Shown piece after piece: positions 1 to 10,320 of a stretch of DNA of 64,000 nt. How positions within the stretch are numbered: position 1 is the first letter of the stretch; each line of letters opens with the position of its first letter. Below the pieces are notes generated by a model. It saw only the letters and a program-made list of their open reading frames with translations, was not told the DNA's origin and ran no database searches. Source of the stretch: Elymus sibiricus. Lineage: Eukaryota > Streptophyta > Magnoliopsida > Poales > Poaceae. The position numbers and the translations under genes were made by a program. The stretch is taken from assembly GCA_039707655.1 (NCBI GenBank), contig CM077665.1, forward strand, positions 291,590,205 to 291,654,204, in the 5' to 3' direction.

Positions 1-1177
1 AAATTCAGAGTGTTCATATCCTACTCATGCTATGTCCAATGTTAATTATTCGCAATGCATGCCTATGAACGTTCTCGCTCTCTAGCTGGTCGCTTATCAA
101 CCTATTGCTAGCCTTCACCTGTACTAAGCGGGAATGCTGCTTGTGCATCAAAAACACTTAAACCAAGTTATTCCATATGAGTCCACCATACCTACCTATA
201 TGTGGTATTACCCTGCCGTTCCAAGTAAATTTGCATGTGCCATCTCTAAACATTCAAATAAACATCCATTTTGTGCATGCATCTCTCTCATGGAGCAACG
301 AGGCGGTCAGTATTTTCCATGCTAAGTGAGTTATTCTCAAGACGGTCAATTATTCACCGTCATTGCACGAGAGAGGCTGGTAAAAAGGATGCCTAGTCCT
401 GTATAATCAAAAAAACTAATTAAACAAAACTCCTTGGGACAATTGATATGTTGGCAGGCATCCGTGGATTCGGTCAACCACGGTTTGTGTATGGATGGTG
501 GATAGGAGTAAAACTTTACTATTCTATTTGGGAACGGCCAATAATGAGTTTAGCATGGAAGATATTGAAAACCTTTGTCGTAACGTTGACAAGAAAAGTG
601 CACCACTCAAAAACTACATTTTGATCTTGTTTTAAAACTTGAGCTCTGGCACCTCTGCAAATCAATGATTCCCTCTGCGAAGGGACTATCTATTTATTTT
701 TATGTTGAGTCATCATCCTCTTATTAAATACACCAGACCGGAGAGCACTATTGTCATTCTTATGCATTGAGTCTAGTTAATGTTGGATGTGAGCATGACT
801 GGATCTTTTCTACTCTGAATTATAATGTTTAATCACTGCTTGAACCTCAGAGGTGTTTTGCATTTATGTTTTGCAGTTTCAGAAAGGGCTAGCCAAATAC
901 CATCTCACCATATTATATGATGATCGTTTTGCTAAATTGTTGGCATGTGAGATATCTTATTATTTGCTTAATAGTTGGTTATGTATTGCCATGAGTTGAT
1001 ATGATGTTTAATTGCTATCATGGATGTGGTTATTTATAATTTATGCTGAAAACTTGAACACTAGCTAAGCATGTGTATAACAACGAGAACAAAGGAGTTT
1101 GTAAAAGTTTTCTTTATCACTTTCAGTTTGTCAACTGAATTGCTTGATGACAAGCAATGAGTTAAGCTTGGGGGAGT
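1..1177 (+). mobile_element. 3' internal non-coding region of a WHAM-like Athila-lineage LTR retrotransposon
   Basis: This AT-rich stretch has no credible long reading frame. It ends in a polypurine tract at 1161-1177 (TTAAGCTTGGGGGAG) directly before an LTR, so it is the 3' untranslated internal part of a plus-strand element that starts left of the window. Parts of it (around 130-370, and the phrases on gaggct, accaagtt and ctcatgg) resemble the inverse of 57950-58330 in element D, so it shares the conserved 3' region of Athila-type elements. WHAM is a family impression from the LTR and was not checked against a library. Confidence 0.7.
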
Positions 1178-2572
1178 AGATACGTCTCCAACGTATCTAC
1201 TTTTCCAAACACTTTTGCTCTGGTTTTGACCTCTAATTTGCATGATTTGAATGAAACTAACCCGGACCGACACTGTTTTCAGCACAACTACCTTGGTGTT
1301 ATTTTTGTGCAAAAATAAAAGTTTTCGGAATTGGACAAAACTTTTTGTGAATTATTTTTGGGATTTATGATTAATTATGGAGCAAAGAACTGTCGGAGGC
1401 CATGTGCTAGGGGGCCACCACACATCAGGGCGCGGCCACCCTAGGTCGCGCCCTGAAGGCTTGTGCGGCCCTCGAGGCTCCTCCGACCCTAGTTCCAGTC
1501 CTATAAAATCACATCCTCGGAGAAAAAAATCAGAGATAAGTTTTCATTGCGTTTCACGAGACGGAGCCGCCGCCACCTCCTGTTCTTCCTTGGGAGGGCT
1601 GATCTGGAGTCCGTTTGGGGCTCCGGAGAGGGGAAATCATCGCCGTCTTCATCACCAACCTTTCTCCATCAACACTGCCATGATGCTCACTACCGGGAGT
1701 GAGTAATTCCTTTGTAGGCTTGCTCGATGGTGGTGGGATTGGATGAGATTGATCATGTAATCGAGTTAAGTTTGATAGGGCTTGATCCCTAGTATCCACT
1801 ATGTTCTAAGATTGATGTTGCTATGCCTTTAATATGCTTAATGCTTATCACTAGGGCCCGAGTGCCATGATTTCAGATCTGAACATATTATATTTTCTCT
1901 GAATATAAAATTGATTTGGATCGTATCTTGCAAGTTGTATGCACCCATTACGTGTCTTGATCCGCATACCCCAAGGTGACAATAATTGGGATTGTTTCCG
2001 GTGATTGTCGTAGTTTGAGGAGTTCATGTATTCACCATGTGTTAATGCTTTGTTCCAGTTCTCTATTAAAAGGAGGCCTTAATATCCCTTAGTTTCCTTA
2101 TGGACCCCGCTACCACGGGAGGGTAGGACAAAATATGTCATGCAAATTCTAATCGCAAGCACGTATGACTATATACGGAATACATGCCTACATTACATTG
2201 ATGAATTGGAGCTAGTTCTGTGTTGCCCTAGTGTGTAACTATTACATGATCAATGTCATCTAACTCATTATCCATCACAGATCCATGTGCATACGCTTTA
2301 CATATACTGAATCTTGCTAAGTTACTGTTGCTACTGCTACTGTCACAACTGCTACCAAATTGCTGCTGTCACTATTACTATTACTTTTCCTACTACTATT
2401 TGCCATGCTACTAAACCTTTGCCGCAGAGAGATATCCCAGGTGCAGTTAAATTTACAACTCAAATGTCAAGGCCAATAAATATTCTTTGTCTCCCCGTGT
2501 GTCGAATCAATAAATTAGGGTGAAATACTACCCGTGAAGACTGTCGCGATCCCCTATACTTGTGGGTTATCA
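1178..2572 (+). repeat. 3' LTR, WHAM-like Athila-lineage element
   Basis: The LTR begins at GATACGTCTCCAACGTATC just after the polypurine tract; the expected TG start is mutated to AG. It ends at TTGTGGGTTATCA, giving about 1.4 kb. A likely TATA box (CCTATAAAAT) lies at 1500-1509. A 76-base inverted copy of its last segment is found at 53654-53729. The family is known as a gypsy superfamily element with conserved TGATAC starts; the WHAM name is from memory. Confidence 0.75.
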
Positions 2573-2680
2573 ACCTTGCATATTCAGAGACAAAAGGCAT
2601 AAGAATTTTATGATAATAAGGAATAATGGACAAGAATAACATAAATATCAATAAGAAATCATGATGCAAAATGGGCATAT
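2573..2680. other. Unassigned 108-bp spacer between two LTRs
   Basis: AT-rich sequence between the 3' LTR that ends at 2572 and the point where similarity to the LTR of element A begins (about 2681, CTCCCGAAACA). I see no coding signal and no match to anything else in the window. It may be the host DNA of the WHAM-like insertion or filler left at a deletion breakpoint. Confidence 0.4.
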
Positions 2681-3844
2681 CACTCCCGAAACACTTTTTC
2701 CGCCGCCGCAAGTCTCTGTTCTGCCGTGTGCCCATCTGGAGCCCTGTTCTAGTGCCCTATCGAAGGGGGGATCTATCAAGAAGGGCATGTACATCAACCT
2801 TGCTCCTCCCATGGTGATGTGTGAGTAGTTCACCACAGACCTATAGGTCCATAGTTAGTACCTAGATGGATGTCTCTCTCTCTATGCTCTTCAATGCCAA
2901 GATTATCGTGATTCTTGCGGTGATCTATCTTATGTAATCAATCTTTGTGGTGTGTTTGTTGGAATCCGATGAATTGGTGGTTTATGTTGAGATTATTCAT
3001 GAAAATATATTGAATCCTTGCCGGTTATTTACATGCATGATTGTTATAGCTTCGTAATGCTCTCCGATCTATCGGTTTCGTTCGGCCAACTAGATTGATT
3101 TATCTTCAAGTGGGAGTGGTGCGTTGTAGTGGGTTCAATCTTGAGGTGCTCAATCCCAATGACATAAAGGGACATGACACGTATTGTATTGCTACCACTA
3201 AGGGTAAAATGATGGGGTTCATTCATATTAATTGGATTTACTTTTTCTACATCATGTCATCATCCTCCAAGCATTACTCTTTGTTTACTTAATACTCTAG
3301 ATGCATGCTGGATAGCGGTCGATGGGTGGAGTAATAGTAGTAGATGCAGGCAGGAGTTGGTGACTTGTTTATGGATGTTATGCCTATATAAATGATCATT
3401 GCCATGAATAAATATTGCATAACTATGCGTTTTTCTATCAATTTCCCAACAGTAATTCGTTTACCGATCGTATGCTTTTTTTGAGATAGAAGCCTCTAGC
3501 GAACACTATGGCCCCCTGGTCCGCTCATGAATATATTTGCAAAAACACTAAATACCTTGATGCCATGATTTACTTTCTTTTTATGTTCAATTTATATTTA
3601 TCAAATTATCTATCTATCACTACTTATCGCTTGCAAGTAACAAGTTCAAGGGGATTGATAACCCTCTTGCCCGCGTTGGGTGCAAGTGTTTGCTCTCTTG
3701 TGTGTAGGCGTTCAAGACGGGAGTTTGTGTGGTTCTCCTATTCGTTAGATAACCTTGGTTCTCACTAAGGGAAATACTTACCTATACTGTGTTGCATCAC
3801 CCCCTCCTCTTCGAGGAAAATCCCAACGCAGTTTACAAGTATCA
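2681..3844 (+). repeat. Truncated 5' LTR of element A
   Basis: Aligns by eye with the last three quarters of the 3' LTR (27290-28450). Shared anchors include the CCGCCGCCGCAAGTCTCTGTT block, the GATGTGTGAGTAGTTCACC block, the TAATAGTAGTAGATGCAG block and the terminal GTTTACAAGTATCA. The first roughly 400 bases of the LTR, including its U3 promoter, are missing. The two LTRs differ at many single sites, so the insertion is not recent. Confidence 0.8.
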
Positions 3845-3855
3845 GGAAGGATTTC

Positions 3856-3873
3856 TGGCGTCATTGCCTGGGA
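3856..3873 (+). other. Primer binding site, tRNA-Asp type (decayed)
   Basis: TGGCGTCATTGCCTGGGA lies 11 bases after the LTR end. The canonical site for this lineage is TGGCGCCGTTGCCGGGGA, complementary to the 3' end of tRNA-Asp. The mismatches include a C-to-T and a G-to-A change at CG/CH sites, as expected from deamination of methylated cytosine. An intact copy is seen on the minus strand at 60881-60898 in element D. Confidence 0.7.
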
Positions 3874-4146
3874 GCATCATCAAATTCCTATCAATTACCT
3901 ACTCACAATTTATCATTCACTTATTCCACTTTTTATTTGTTGTTATATTTTTCTTGCTATAAAAATAAAAAATACAAAATATTTATCTTTCCTAGTTTAC
4001 TTGTTTGCTTGTAGTTATGGCTAGTCTTTTGTATCGTGTACTCCTGAGAATGAGGTGCTTCACTTTAAACAAAGGGGAGGAGAAAGTTTAAGAGATGCTT
4101 GGCAATGATTTGTATTGCTCAAAATAAATCAACTCATAAGCAATCC

Positions 4147-5662
4147 TGTAGGACCGAAAGTATGTCTAGAGGGGGGTGATTAGACTACTTAACCAAATAA
4201 AATTTCTACCTTTTCCCAAATATTAATGTTGGCAGATTTTAGCATTCATGGCAAGTCAAGTACACCCTACACATGCATGTCTAAGAGTATAGCAGCGGAA
4301 AGTAACAACAAGCATGAGTAGAAAGGAAGGGTAGGAGGATCAAACGCAATTGTAGACACGATGGTTTTTCCCGTGGTTCCGATAGGTGGTGCTATCGTAC
4401 ATCCACGTTTATGGAGTCTGCAATCCACGGAGGGTAACGGTCGCGAGAGTCCACGGAGGGCTCCACCCATAAGCGTCCACGAAGTAGCAACCTTGACTAT
4501 TCCATAACGGCTTCCGTCCACGAAGGACTAGAATCACTATGGGTAGATCTTCACGAAGTAGGCGATCTCCTTGCCCGTACAAACTTCTTGGTTCAACTCC
4601 ACAACACGAAGTAGGAGGCTCCCAAGCGACACCTAACCAATCTAGGAGGCACCACCCTCCAAAAGGTAATAGGCTCCGCAATGATGATGAACTCCTTGCT
4701 CTTGTGCTTCAAGATGATAGACTCGTCAACACACAATCACTCTCTCACAGATTTGGCCTGGTGGAAGAGATGGGATTGGTGGAAAGCAACTTGGGGAGGC
4801 TAGAAATCAAGATCCATATGGTTGGAGTGGATGATCTTGACCTCAACACAAGGGTAGGTGGCTCTCTCTCAGAAAACTGGATGGGGCAAGTATGGAATAG
4901 TTCTGAGTGCTTCTCTTTCGAGGGGGGTGGTGGTGAAGGGGTATATATAGGCATCCCCAAAAATCCAACCGTTACACACAAAATGACCAACTCGGTGACA
5001 CCGATGTGTTAATCTCGGTGGTACCGAAGTGACCAAAAGGTGGCAACTTTTGAATCTCGGTGAGACCGATATGTAAAACTCAGTTGCACCGATAAGGTGA
5101 CCAAGGGTCAAATTGCCCATTCTCGGTGACGCCGATCCAACAATCTCGGTGGTACCGATATTGTGAAATCGCGTAACAGAAAGTTGTCAACCTAAACTCG
5201 GTGGCACCGAAGCAGAATCGGTTGCACCGAAAGGCTAGGGTTTGGCTAATGTTTGTCTGAGTTTAGGAATCGGTGGCACCGAGTGGAAAGTATTGGTTGC
5301 ACCGATTTTGGATATTTGACTTTGGACAGACTTTTGTGGAAGAGCTTGTGGGTGTTTTTGGTGACTATCACTTGTGCACGTATGAGCATTTTGTTCACCA
5401 ACAGTACCTTACCCCCTTTTAATAGTATTGGCTTTCCTATGGACTCAAAGTGATTTCTCACAAAGTAAAATGTAGAGTCCTCTTGCTTGAAGCTTTGCCA
5501 ATCCATTTCCTTGCATCTTGGGGTATTTCCACAATCTCCACAATCCTTTTGCCAATCCTATCATTGAACTTTTCCTGAAATATACTTAGTGAAAACATTA
5601 GTTCAATGACTTATATGTTGTTATTAATTACCAAAACCACCAAGGGAGCAAATGTGCTTTCA
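4147..5662 (-). repeat. Solo LTR of a Ty1-copia family (same family as 61603-63258)
   Basis: The sequence runs TGTAGGACCG...GTGCTTTCA and is the reverse of the LTR at the right end of the window (AAAGCACATTT...GGTCCTACA). No internal region is attached and the flanks are AATCC / ATTCC, a five-base target duplication with one mismatch. It is therefore a solo LTR, formed by recombination between the two LTRs of an insertion in element A. The minus-strand TATA (CCTATATATACC) is at about 4940-4953. About ten copies of a TCGGTNNCACCGA-like motif lie at 4988-5305, upstream of that TATA on the minus strand. Confidence 0.85.
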
Positions 5663-5676
5663 ATTCCCCCAACATC

Positions 5677-5994
5677 TTGCTTCATAATTTTCTTGTGGGT
5701 ATTACTACTTGGTATAGATTTGTGCTTGATACTAGTCACACATCGGATGCTTTCAAAGCCATGGAAACTTTAGTTGGATCACCACCTATTATTATCAATG
5801 AAACTACTTTAACTTTGGATCATGTTATGCAAAGGCTTGAGACTATTGAAAATAAAATTGCCACTAAAGAACAAATTGAGGAGTTGGATAAAAAGATTCA
5901 TAATCATATTACTCAACATGGATCAAAGGTAGGAACTACTTTGAAAGCGTTAAAGGAGAAATATACAACTACCAATGAGCGGGTGGAGCGAAGT
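5677..5994 (+). pseudogene. gag-like ORF of element A, upstream part (split by retrotransposon insertion)
   Basis: Open frame of 106 codons; the first ATG in frame is at 5761. It encodes a polar, helix-prone protein with phrases such as METLVGSPPI, RLETIENKI and HNHITQHGSKV, followed by a probable coiled coil. I recognise this as the protein common in Sabrina/WHAM-type Triticeae elements, thought to be a gag remnant, but no named domain is visible. The frame is cut by the gypsy insertion at 5995. When the insertion and one target-site copy are removed, the frame continues without a shift at 23746, so it was open when the insertion occurred. No protease or polymerase follows. Confidence 0.6.
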
Positions 5995-6830
5995 TGATGT
6001 GGAGCATCCCATGGTCATCCCCATGGATCCATCACCAACACCTCAAGCTATACAAGGGCCCATGACTAGAGATCGGGCGCGTGCTATTGGAAACGAGGTG
6101 ACATCTCTCCTTTGCAATTCTTTCTTTGATACTCTCGGAACTTGGATGCTACCTCAAACAGAGACTATGTGTATACTCAGGTAACTCGACCCCAACCAGA
6201 GCTCAGAGGCGCAAGAAGAAGAACCGTTTGAAGAAGAGGAGTCAAGCACCAAGAAGGGCACCCTGGCCAGCCCGGAACCTCCGGCCCACCATCGACGGAA
6301 GGCCAGCTCCAGGAGTGCCAACTCTCTGTTCAGCCCGGAACCCGGCCAAACCGTGCACGAAACTTCCAGCGCCCGGAACTTCCGGCCTACCTGCGCAACA
6401 CCAGTCGGGCCCAAGGCCCATGTACCCTTTCTCTCGTCTCTTTCGTCCCAGACTATAAATACTCTTCTCCTAGCTTCGTTTTAGGGTTAGCTTATGTTTA
6501 GCATTGAGATTTGTTGAGCATAGCTCCATCTAATATCCTCCTCTCCTTGGAGATAGCCTTTCCTAGAGAAGATCCAAGTGGATGCCAAGGACCCTTTGAA
6601 GGGAAGATCCCAAGGGATATCAAGACCTCATATCCTCCTGAGTGAGATGACTATCGGTTATGTGTATCTCCTTGTTTGACTTTGGATCTTGTAACTCTTG
6701 TGTTTGTGTGACTTTAGTGGACGTGTGATCGGAGATCGTTCTTGAGCTTCGTGTTTCTCTCTTGATTTTTTTTCTCCCTTTTCCCCTACGAGTGTGAAAA
6801 GATCGGCCACCATGGGTTAGCCCCGTATCA
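5995..6830 (+). repeat. 5' LTR of the chromovirus-like element
   Basis: TGATGTGGAGCATCCC...CCCCGTATCA. TATA-like CTATAAATA lies at 6454-6462. A GC-rich segment (6260-6420) contains repeated CCGGAACTTCCGGCC-like phrases, which recur in the leader at 7140-7230. It pairs with the 3' LTR, with a moderate number of substitutions and a small indel where the 3' LTR carries extra CCGGCC-type units. Confidence 0.9.
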
Positions 6831-6833
6831 TCA

Positions 6834-6847
6834 TGGTATCATGAGCC
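6834..6847 (+). other. Primer binding site, initiator-Met type
   Basis: TGGTATCATGAGCC follows the 5' LTR by three bases. The standard plant site is TGGTATCAGAGC; this copy has one inserted T. The same site without the insertion is used by the Cassandra element (12948) and the copia element (63261). Confidence 0.7.
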
Positions 6848-7813
6848 ACGTTTGATTCACACCTTGGAGTCTAGCCCTCCACTTTCTAGCCGATTTTTTG
6901 TTTCGTTTTGACCTAATTTCCAAAATTCCCACAAAAATAGCCCTACCAAATTTTCTTGAATTCGTTGGATTTGAGGAGATTTTGTTGATGATCCATGGAT
7001 TTCATTGTGGACGAGTGGATATAGCTTTCCATCCAACCAAATCCCACCAATTTTTCTTTTTCCCCGTCAGATTTGGGTTTTTCCTTTCGGTTTTCCACCC
7101 AAGTGCCCAATCTGGAAATTAGGGTTCGTCCCAATTTTCCCGACCCACGGAACTTCCGGCCACACCCGGACCTTCCGGCCCCCGGACCCTCCGGCCTCCG
7201 GAACATCCGGCCTGCTCGGACCTTCCGGCCTTAGTAGAATTTTGCTACCACCATTTTGGGGTTTCTTTTCACCTCATTTGTCCACCATTTCTTCCGCAAC
7301 CACCGCCATTTCTTGAGCAACCCATTTTCATTTAAGATTTTGAGTCGCGAGCATCGCCACTTCCTAAAGTGTTTCGGCTAATTAGGAGTGGTTCTTCATC
7401 GACATCGCCGCTCATCATAGCCTGGATCGTCGCCTACCACCTCTACATTGACACTACATTGTAAGCAAGGACGGTAACTGCGACGACACTCTTGACATAT
7501 ACCCTTGCCATTGCATTGTTACCCCGAGCCTATTTGCATTACTTGCCTATCGAGACTAGCCATTGAGTATTGTCGGGCTACGCTACTTGTGCACTTTAGT
7601 GATACATACTCCGCATAGCTCCAATTGTGTGCATATATCATAGTATCATCTTTTGTGTTCTCATAGTACCCGCATACAAAATTGCTATATTGGTGTGCAC
7701 GTCCCGCATTGTGACCATACAAAACATCATCCAAAAAGAAAGAGAAGAAAAACTTTTAAGAAAGAGCAAAAGAGAAAAAGAGCAAAAGAACAATAGCATC
7801 GCCAATTTTGCAT
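6848..7813 (+). other. Untranslated leader of the chromovirus-like element
   Basis: No convincing gene is seen. The leader has CCGGA/TCCGG-rich repeats at 7140-7235 (GGAACTTCCGGCC and GGACCTTCCGGCC variants) and a purine-rich AAAAGAAAGAGAAG segment at 7732-7790. It is interrupted at 7813 by the Tat-lineage insertion and resumes at 17272, reaching gag at 17802. Confidence 0.6.
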
Positions 7814-8701
7814 TGTCGGAATCGGGGCTTCGAAAAACCCAACAAGGTTCAAACACTGGGGCGTGTGCGTAGGTCTCCCCCGGCTCAAGTTCTCAAACTC
7901 ACCACCCTACGGCCTAGCTACGTGGAATAGGTGTGAGCGGGGAAGGAGATGGACTCAGAGATTTACCCAGGTTCGGGCCACCTTGCGGTGTAAAACCCTA
8001 CTCCTGCTTTGGGGTGGATTGGCCTCTCAAGGAGGCTGAGGATGAACTAGTACAGTGGTTGGATGGCCTCACGAGGGCACTTGGTGGTGATGAACTGGAT
8101 CCGATCCACCTGCCCTCTATGATGGGAGCTCGTCCCTTTTTATAGGGACCACGGTCCTCTTCCCTCATCGCACAGGCGGGAAGGGATCCCACAACGGCCA
8201 AATTTGAAAGGGGACAAGTAGTACACCCCATCTTGACTAAAGGTGGTCTTCGCCTGCAAAGCTTCTGGGAGTGATGCATCGATGGGCTTGGCGATGACAT
8301 CCATCCTGCCGAGCTCATGGTTTCGGTCCTATTACACCGGGAAGGAAACCTTTGGGGGGTTCCTCTAGGACCGACGTAAGTCCTTGCCTCCTTAGCACGA
8401 AAGAGGAAACTGTCCTCCCTCTGCGCCCACTGGAGCCCGCCTGGCTTGGCCGTCAGAACCCATGTCACCCCAGCCTGATGAGGCCGGGTACTTGCATAGG
8501 AATCTCCGCTCCTCGGGAGGCAGCCTGAAGGGGTGCCACTCCTCCGGAGGTCTTGGCGTTGTCCTCCTCGCGAGGCGGGGGCTCTCGCGAGGGCCTTGAC
8601 TTGGGGGGCTTGTTGCAGGGCCGTACCGGGCCTTCGAGGTGGGCCATGCGCTGGGCCGCAGGCAGGCAGGTCTAGGTACCCCCGGTCCTAGAACGCCGAC
8701 A
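7814..8701 (-). repeat. 3' LTR of the Tat-lineage element
   Basis: On the minus strand it runs TGTCGGCGTTCTAGGACC...GATTCCGACA. The minus-strand TATA is CCCTATAAAAAG at about 8137-8148. It pairs with 16388-17266 at many diverged sites, mostly transitions. The long minus-strand open frames here (8392-9204) overlap the LTR and the antisense gene and look like GC-rich shadows. Confidence 0.9.
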
Positions 8702-8715
8702 GTAGCCCCCGGGCC
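8702..8715 (-). other. Polypurine tract of the Tat-lineage element
   Basis: Minus strand GGCCCGGGGGCTAC directly before TGTCGG. GGGGGCTACTGTCGG is the standard junction for these Triticeae gypsy elements and fixes the element as minus-strand. Confidence 0.75.
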
Positions 8716-8998
8716 CGAGGCGCGCTCGGGCTGGCATCGGGGTGAAGCCAAGGGAGGAAGGCCAAAGCGCCGTGGGTCCCAACCGCCTACGGGCCAGGCC
8801 CGACGCGTGGCGCCCAACAAGACGCAGACGCCTCCACTTCCCCAAGTCGCCTTGGCAACCGCCCTTGCTGACAAAAAGCCTGGCGCACGCGGCGGAACCA
8901 TCATTGCCCCTCCGCGCGCCTGCCTTCTGCTACTCCTTCCTCTGTGGCTCACGCCTTCTTCGCCAAACCTTGCGTCTGCTTCCATCTGCCCCTCTGCC

Positions 8999-10258
8999 AT
9001 GGCTCCCAAGAGGAAAAGGGGTAGGACTTCGATGATGTCAAGGCCCCGGCCAGTGCCTGAGCCCACGCTGGGCCGGTCCACCATGCTCAATCTTGAGGGG
9101 TTGGATAAGGTCCGGCGAGCAATTGGCGCCGGCACCAATGAGTGGGTGGCGACGACGATCTGGCCCGCCTCTCGGTCTGTGGTTGATCTGAGTGCCACCG
9201 ACATCCCCCTTCACCTCCATGCCCTCTTCTCCGGCTTGCTACCGCCGTTTTCAGATTTCTTCAATGCCGTGCTCACGCACTACCAGATCCATGCCTTGCA
9301 TCTCGACCCTGGGTCTGTCGTCCTCCTCTCCGCCTTCGCATTCTTGTGCGAGGTCTTCATGGGCATCGCCCCATTCGTGCCTTGCTTCGCCATTTCTTCT
9401 CCCTCCAAATGGTCGCTAGCGGACAATGCTCGGGATGCATGTCGCTCCGAGTGGTGGATACGGCGGTGAACGCGGTCCTCAACGTCGAGCTCAGTCTGGA
9501 CGTGGCGGGCTTCCGGAGGCAGTGGGTGTTTGTTGACGCCACTATGCGCAACCCTCGGCTCCAAGCCCCGACGGCCCCAGCAGAGCCGAGCGCGAGTTGG
9601 GAGCACTGGAAGCTTGTCGACCCGCGGCTCACGCAGGTCACTGCCAGGTTGAGCATCCTGAGAAAGGCGGGTGTGACGATGGCGATGGTGGTGAGGGAGT
9701 TCGTCCGCTGGCGAATTGCTCCCCTCTAGCGCCATTCCCGTCCCTTGTGGGCCTTCACCGGCCTTGATGACGTCATGAGGCTCCAAGTGTCTTCTCTTTT
9801 CACCGGCGCGCTACGCGAGGCGCACCGCCTTCTGACCGGAGGAAAGCCTCCTGAGCTTCCTGTGGATGGGCTCCCATTGTACCGCTATCAGAATGGGAGA
9901 GCCTTCGTGCTAAAGATGCCACGCTTCGATGAGTGGGGGCTGCTTCTAGAGGGCCCGGTCGTACCTCGCGATGGTTCCCTCTTGGTGGCCCCTTGCTCCG
10001 GAGATCCTGAGGTTGGTGCCCTTCCAATGGTCGCGGAAGAGCATCCCGAGCCGCACGTCCTTCAGGCGTCCACCTCCGCCCTTCCAAGCGGTGATAAGGT
10101 CGCCTTGCCAGGAGGCGCTGCATGCCGCGGGGCGTCGTCCGTCATGTGCCGATGGGTTGTCCCCGATCCTCACATGCGCTGGCGTAGGAGAGAATCCGGG
10201 GGCCGCAACGGCCCGGTTTCATGGCCCTGGAGGAAGAGGAAGTGGGTCGCCGTGGATG
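8999..10258 (+). pseudogene. Antisense ORF of Tat-lineage element, first exon (putative gypsy-type transposon domain, PF04195-like)
   Basis: The ATG at 8999 opens a basic N-terminus (MAPKRKRGR). At about 9270-9390 comes the block FFNAVLTHYQIHALHLDPGS followed by FAFLCEVFMGI, which I recognise as the plant putative gypsy type transposon / Transposase_28 domain. The frame shifts near 9350-9390, then continues through WVFVDATMRNPR and a TAG at 9727 where Gln is expected, to KWVAVDE. There a consensus splice donor GTAAGT starts at 10259; a matching acceptor (CTCCTCAG) ends at 10320. Function is unknown: such genes ride in Tat-lineage elements on the strand opposite to gag-pol. This copy is broken by one frameshift and one stop. 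Confidence 0.75.
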
Positions 10259-10320
10259 AGTAAGTGCCTGCCCTTCCTTGTTTCCCACATGATGCGCACC
10301 TCTGAATCCTTGCTCCTCAG

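Noticed and set aside
8392..9204. 270-codon minus-strand open frame
   Set aside because: It overlaps the LTR and the recognisable PF04195-like gene on the other strand. GC-rich composition removes stops; no domain is visible.
9280..9786. 168-codon minus-strand frame in the antisense gene
   Set aside because: Shadow of the PF04195-like coding sequence on the plus strand.
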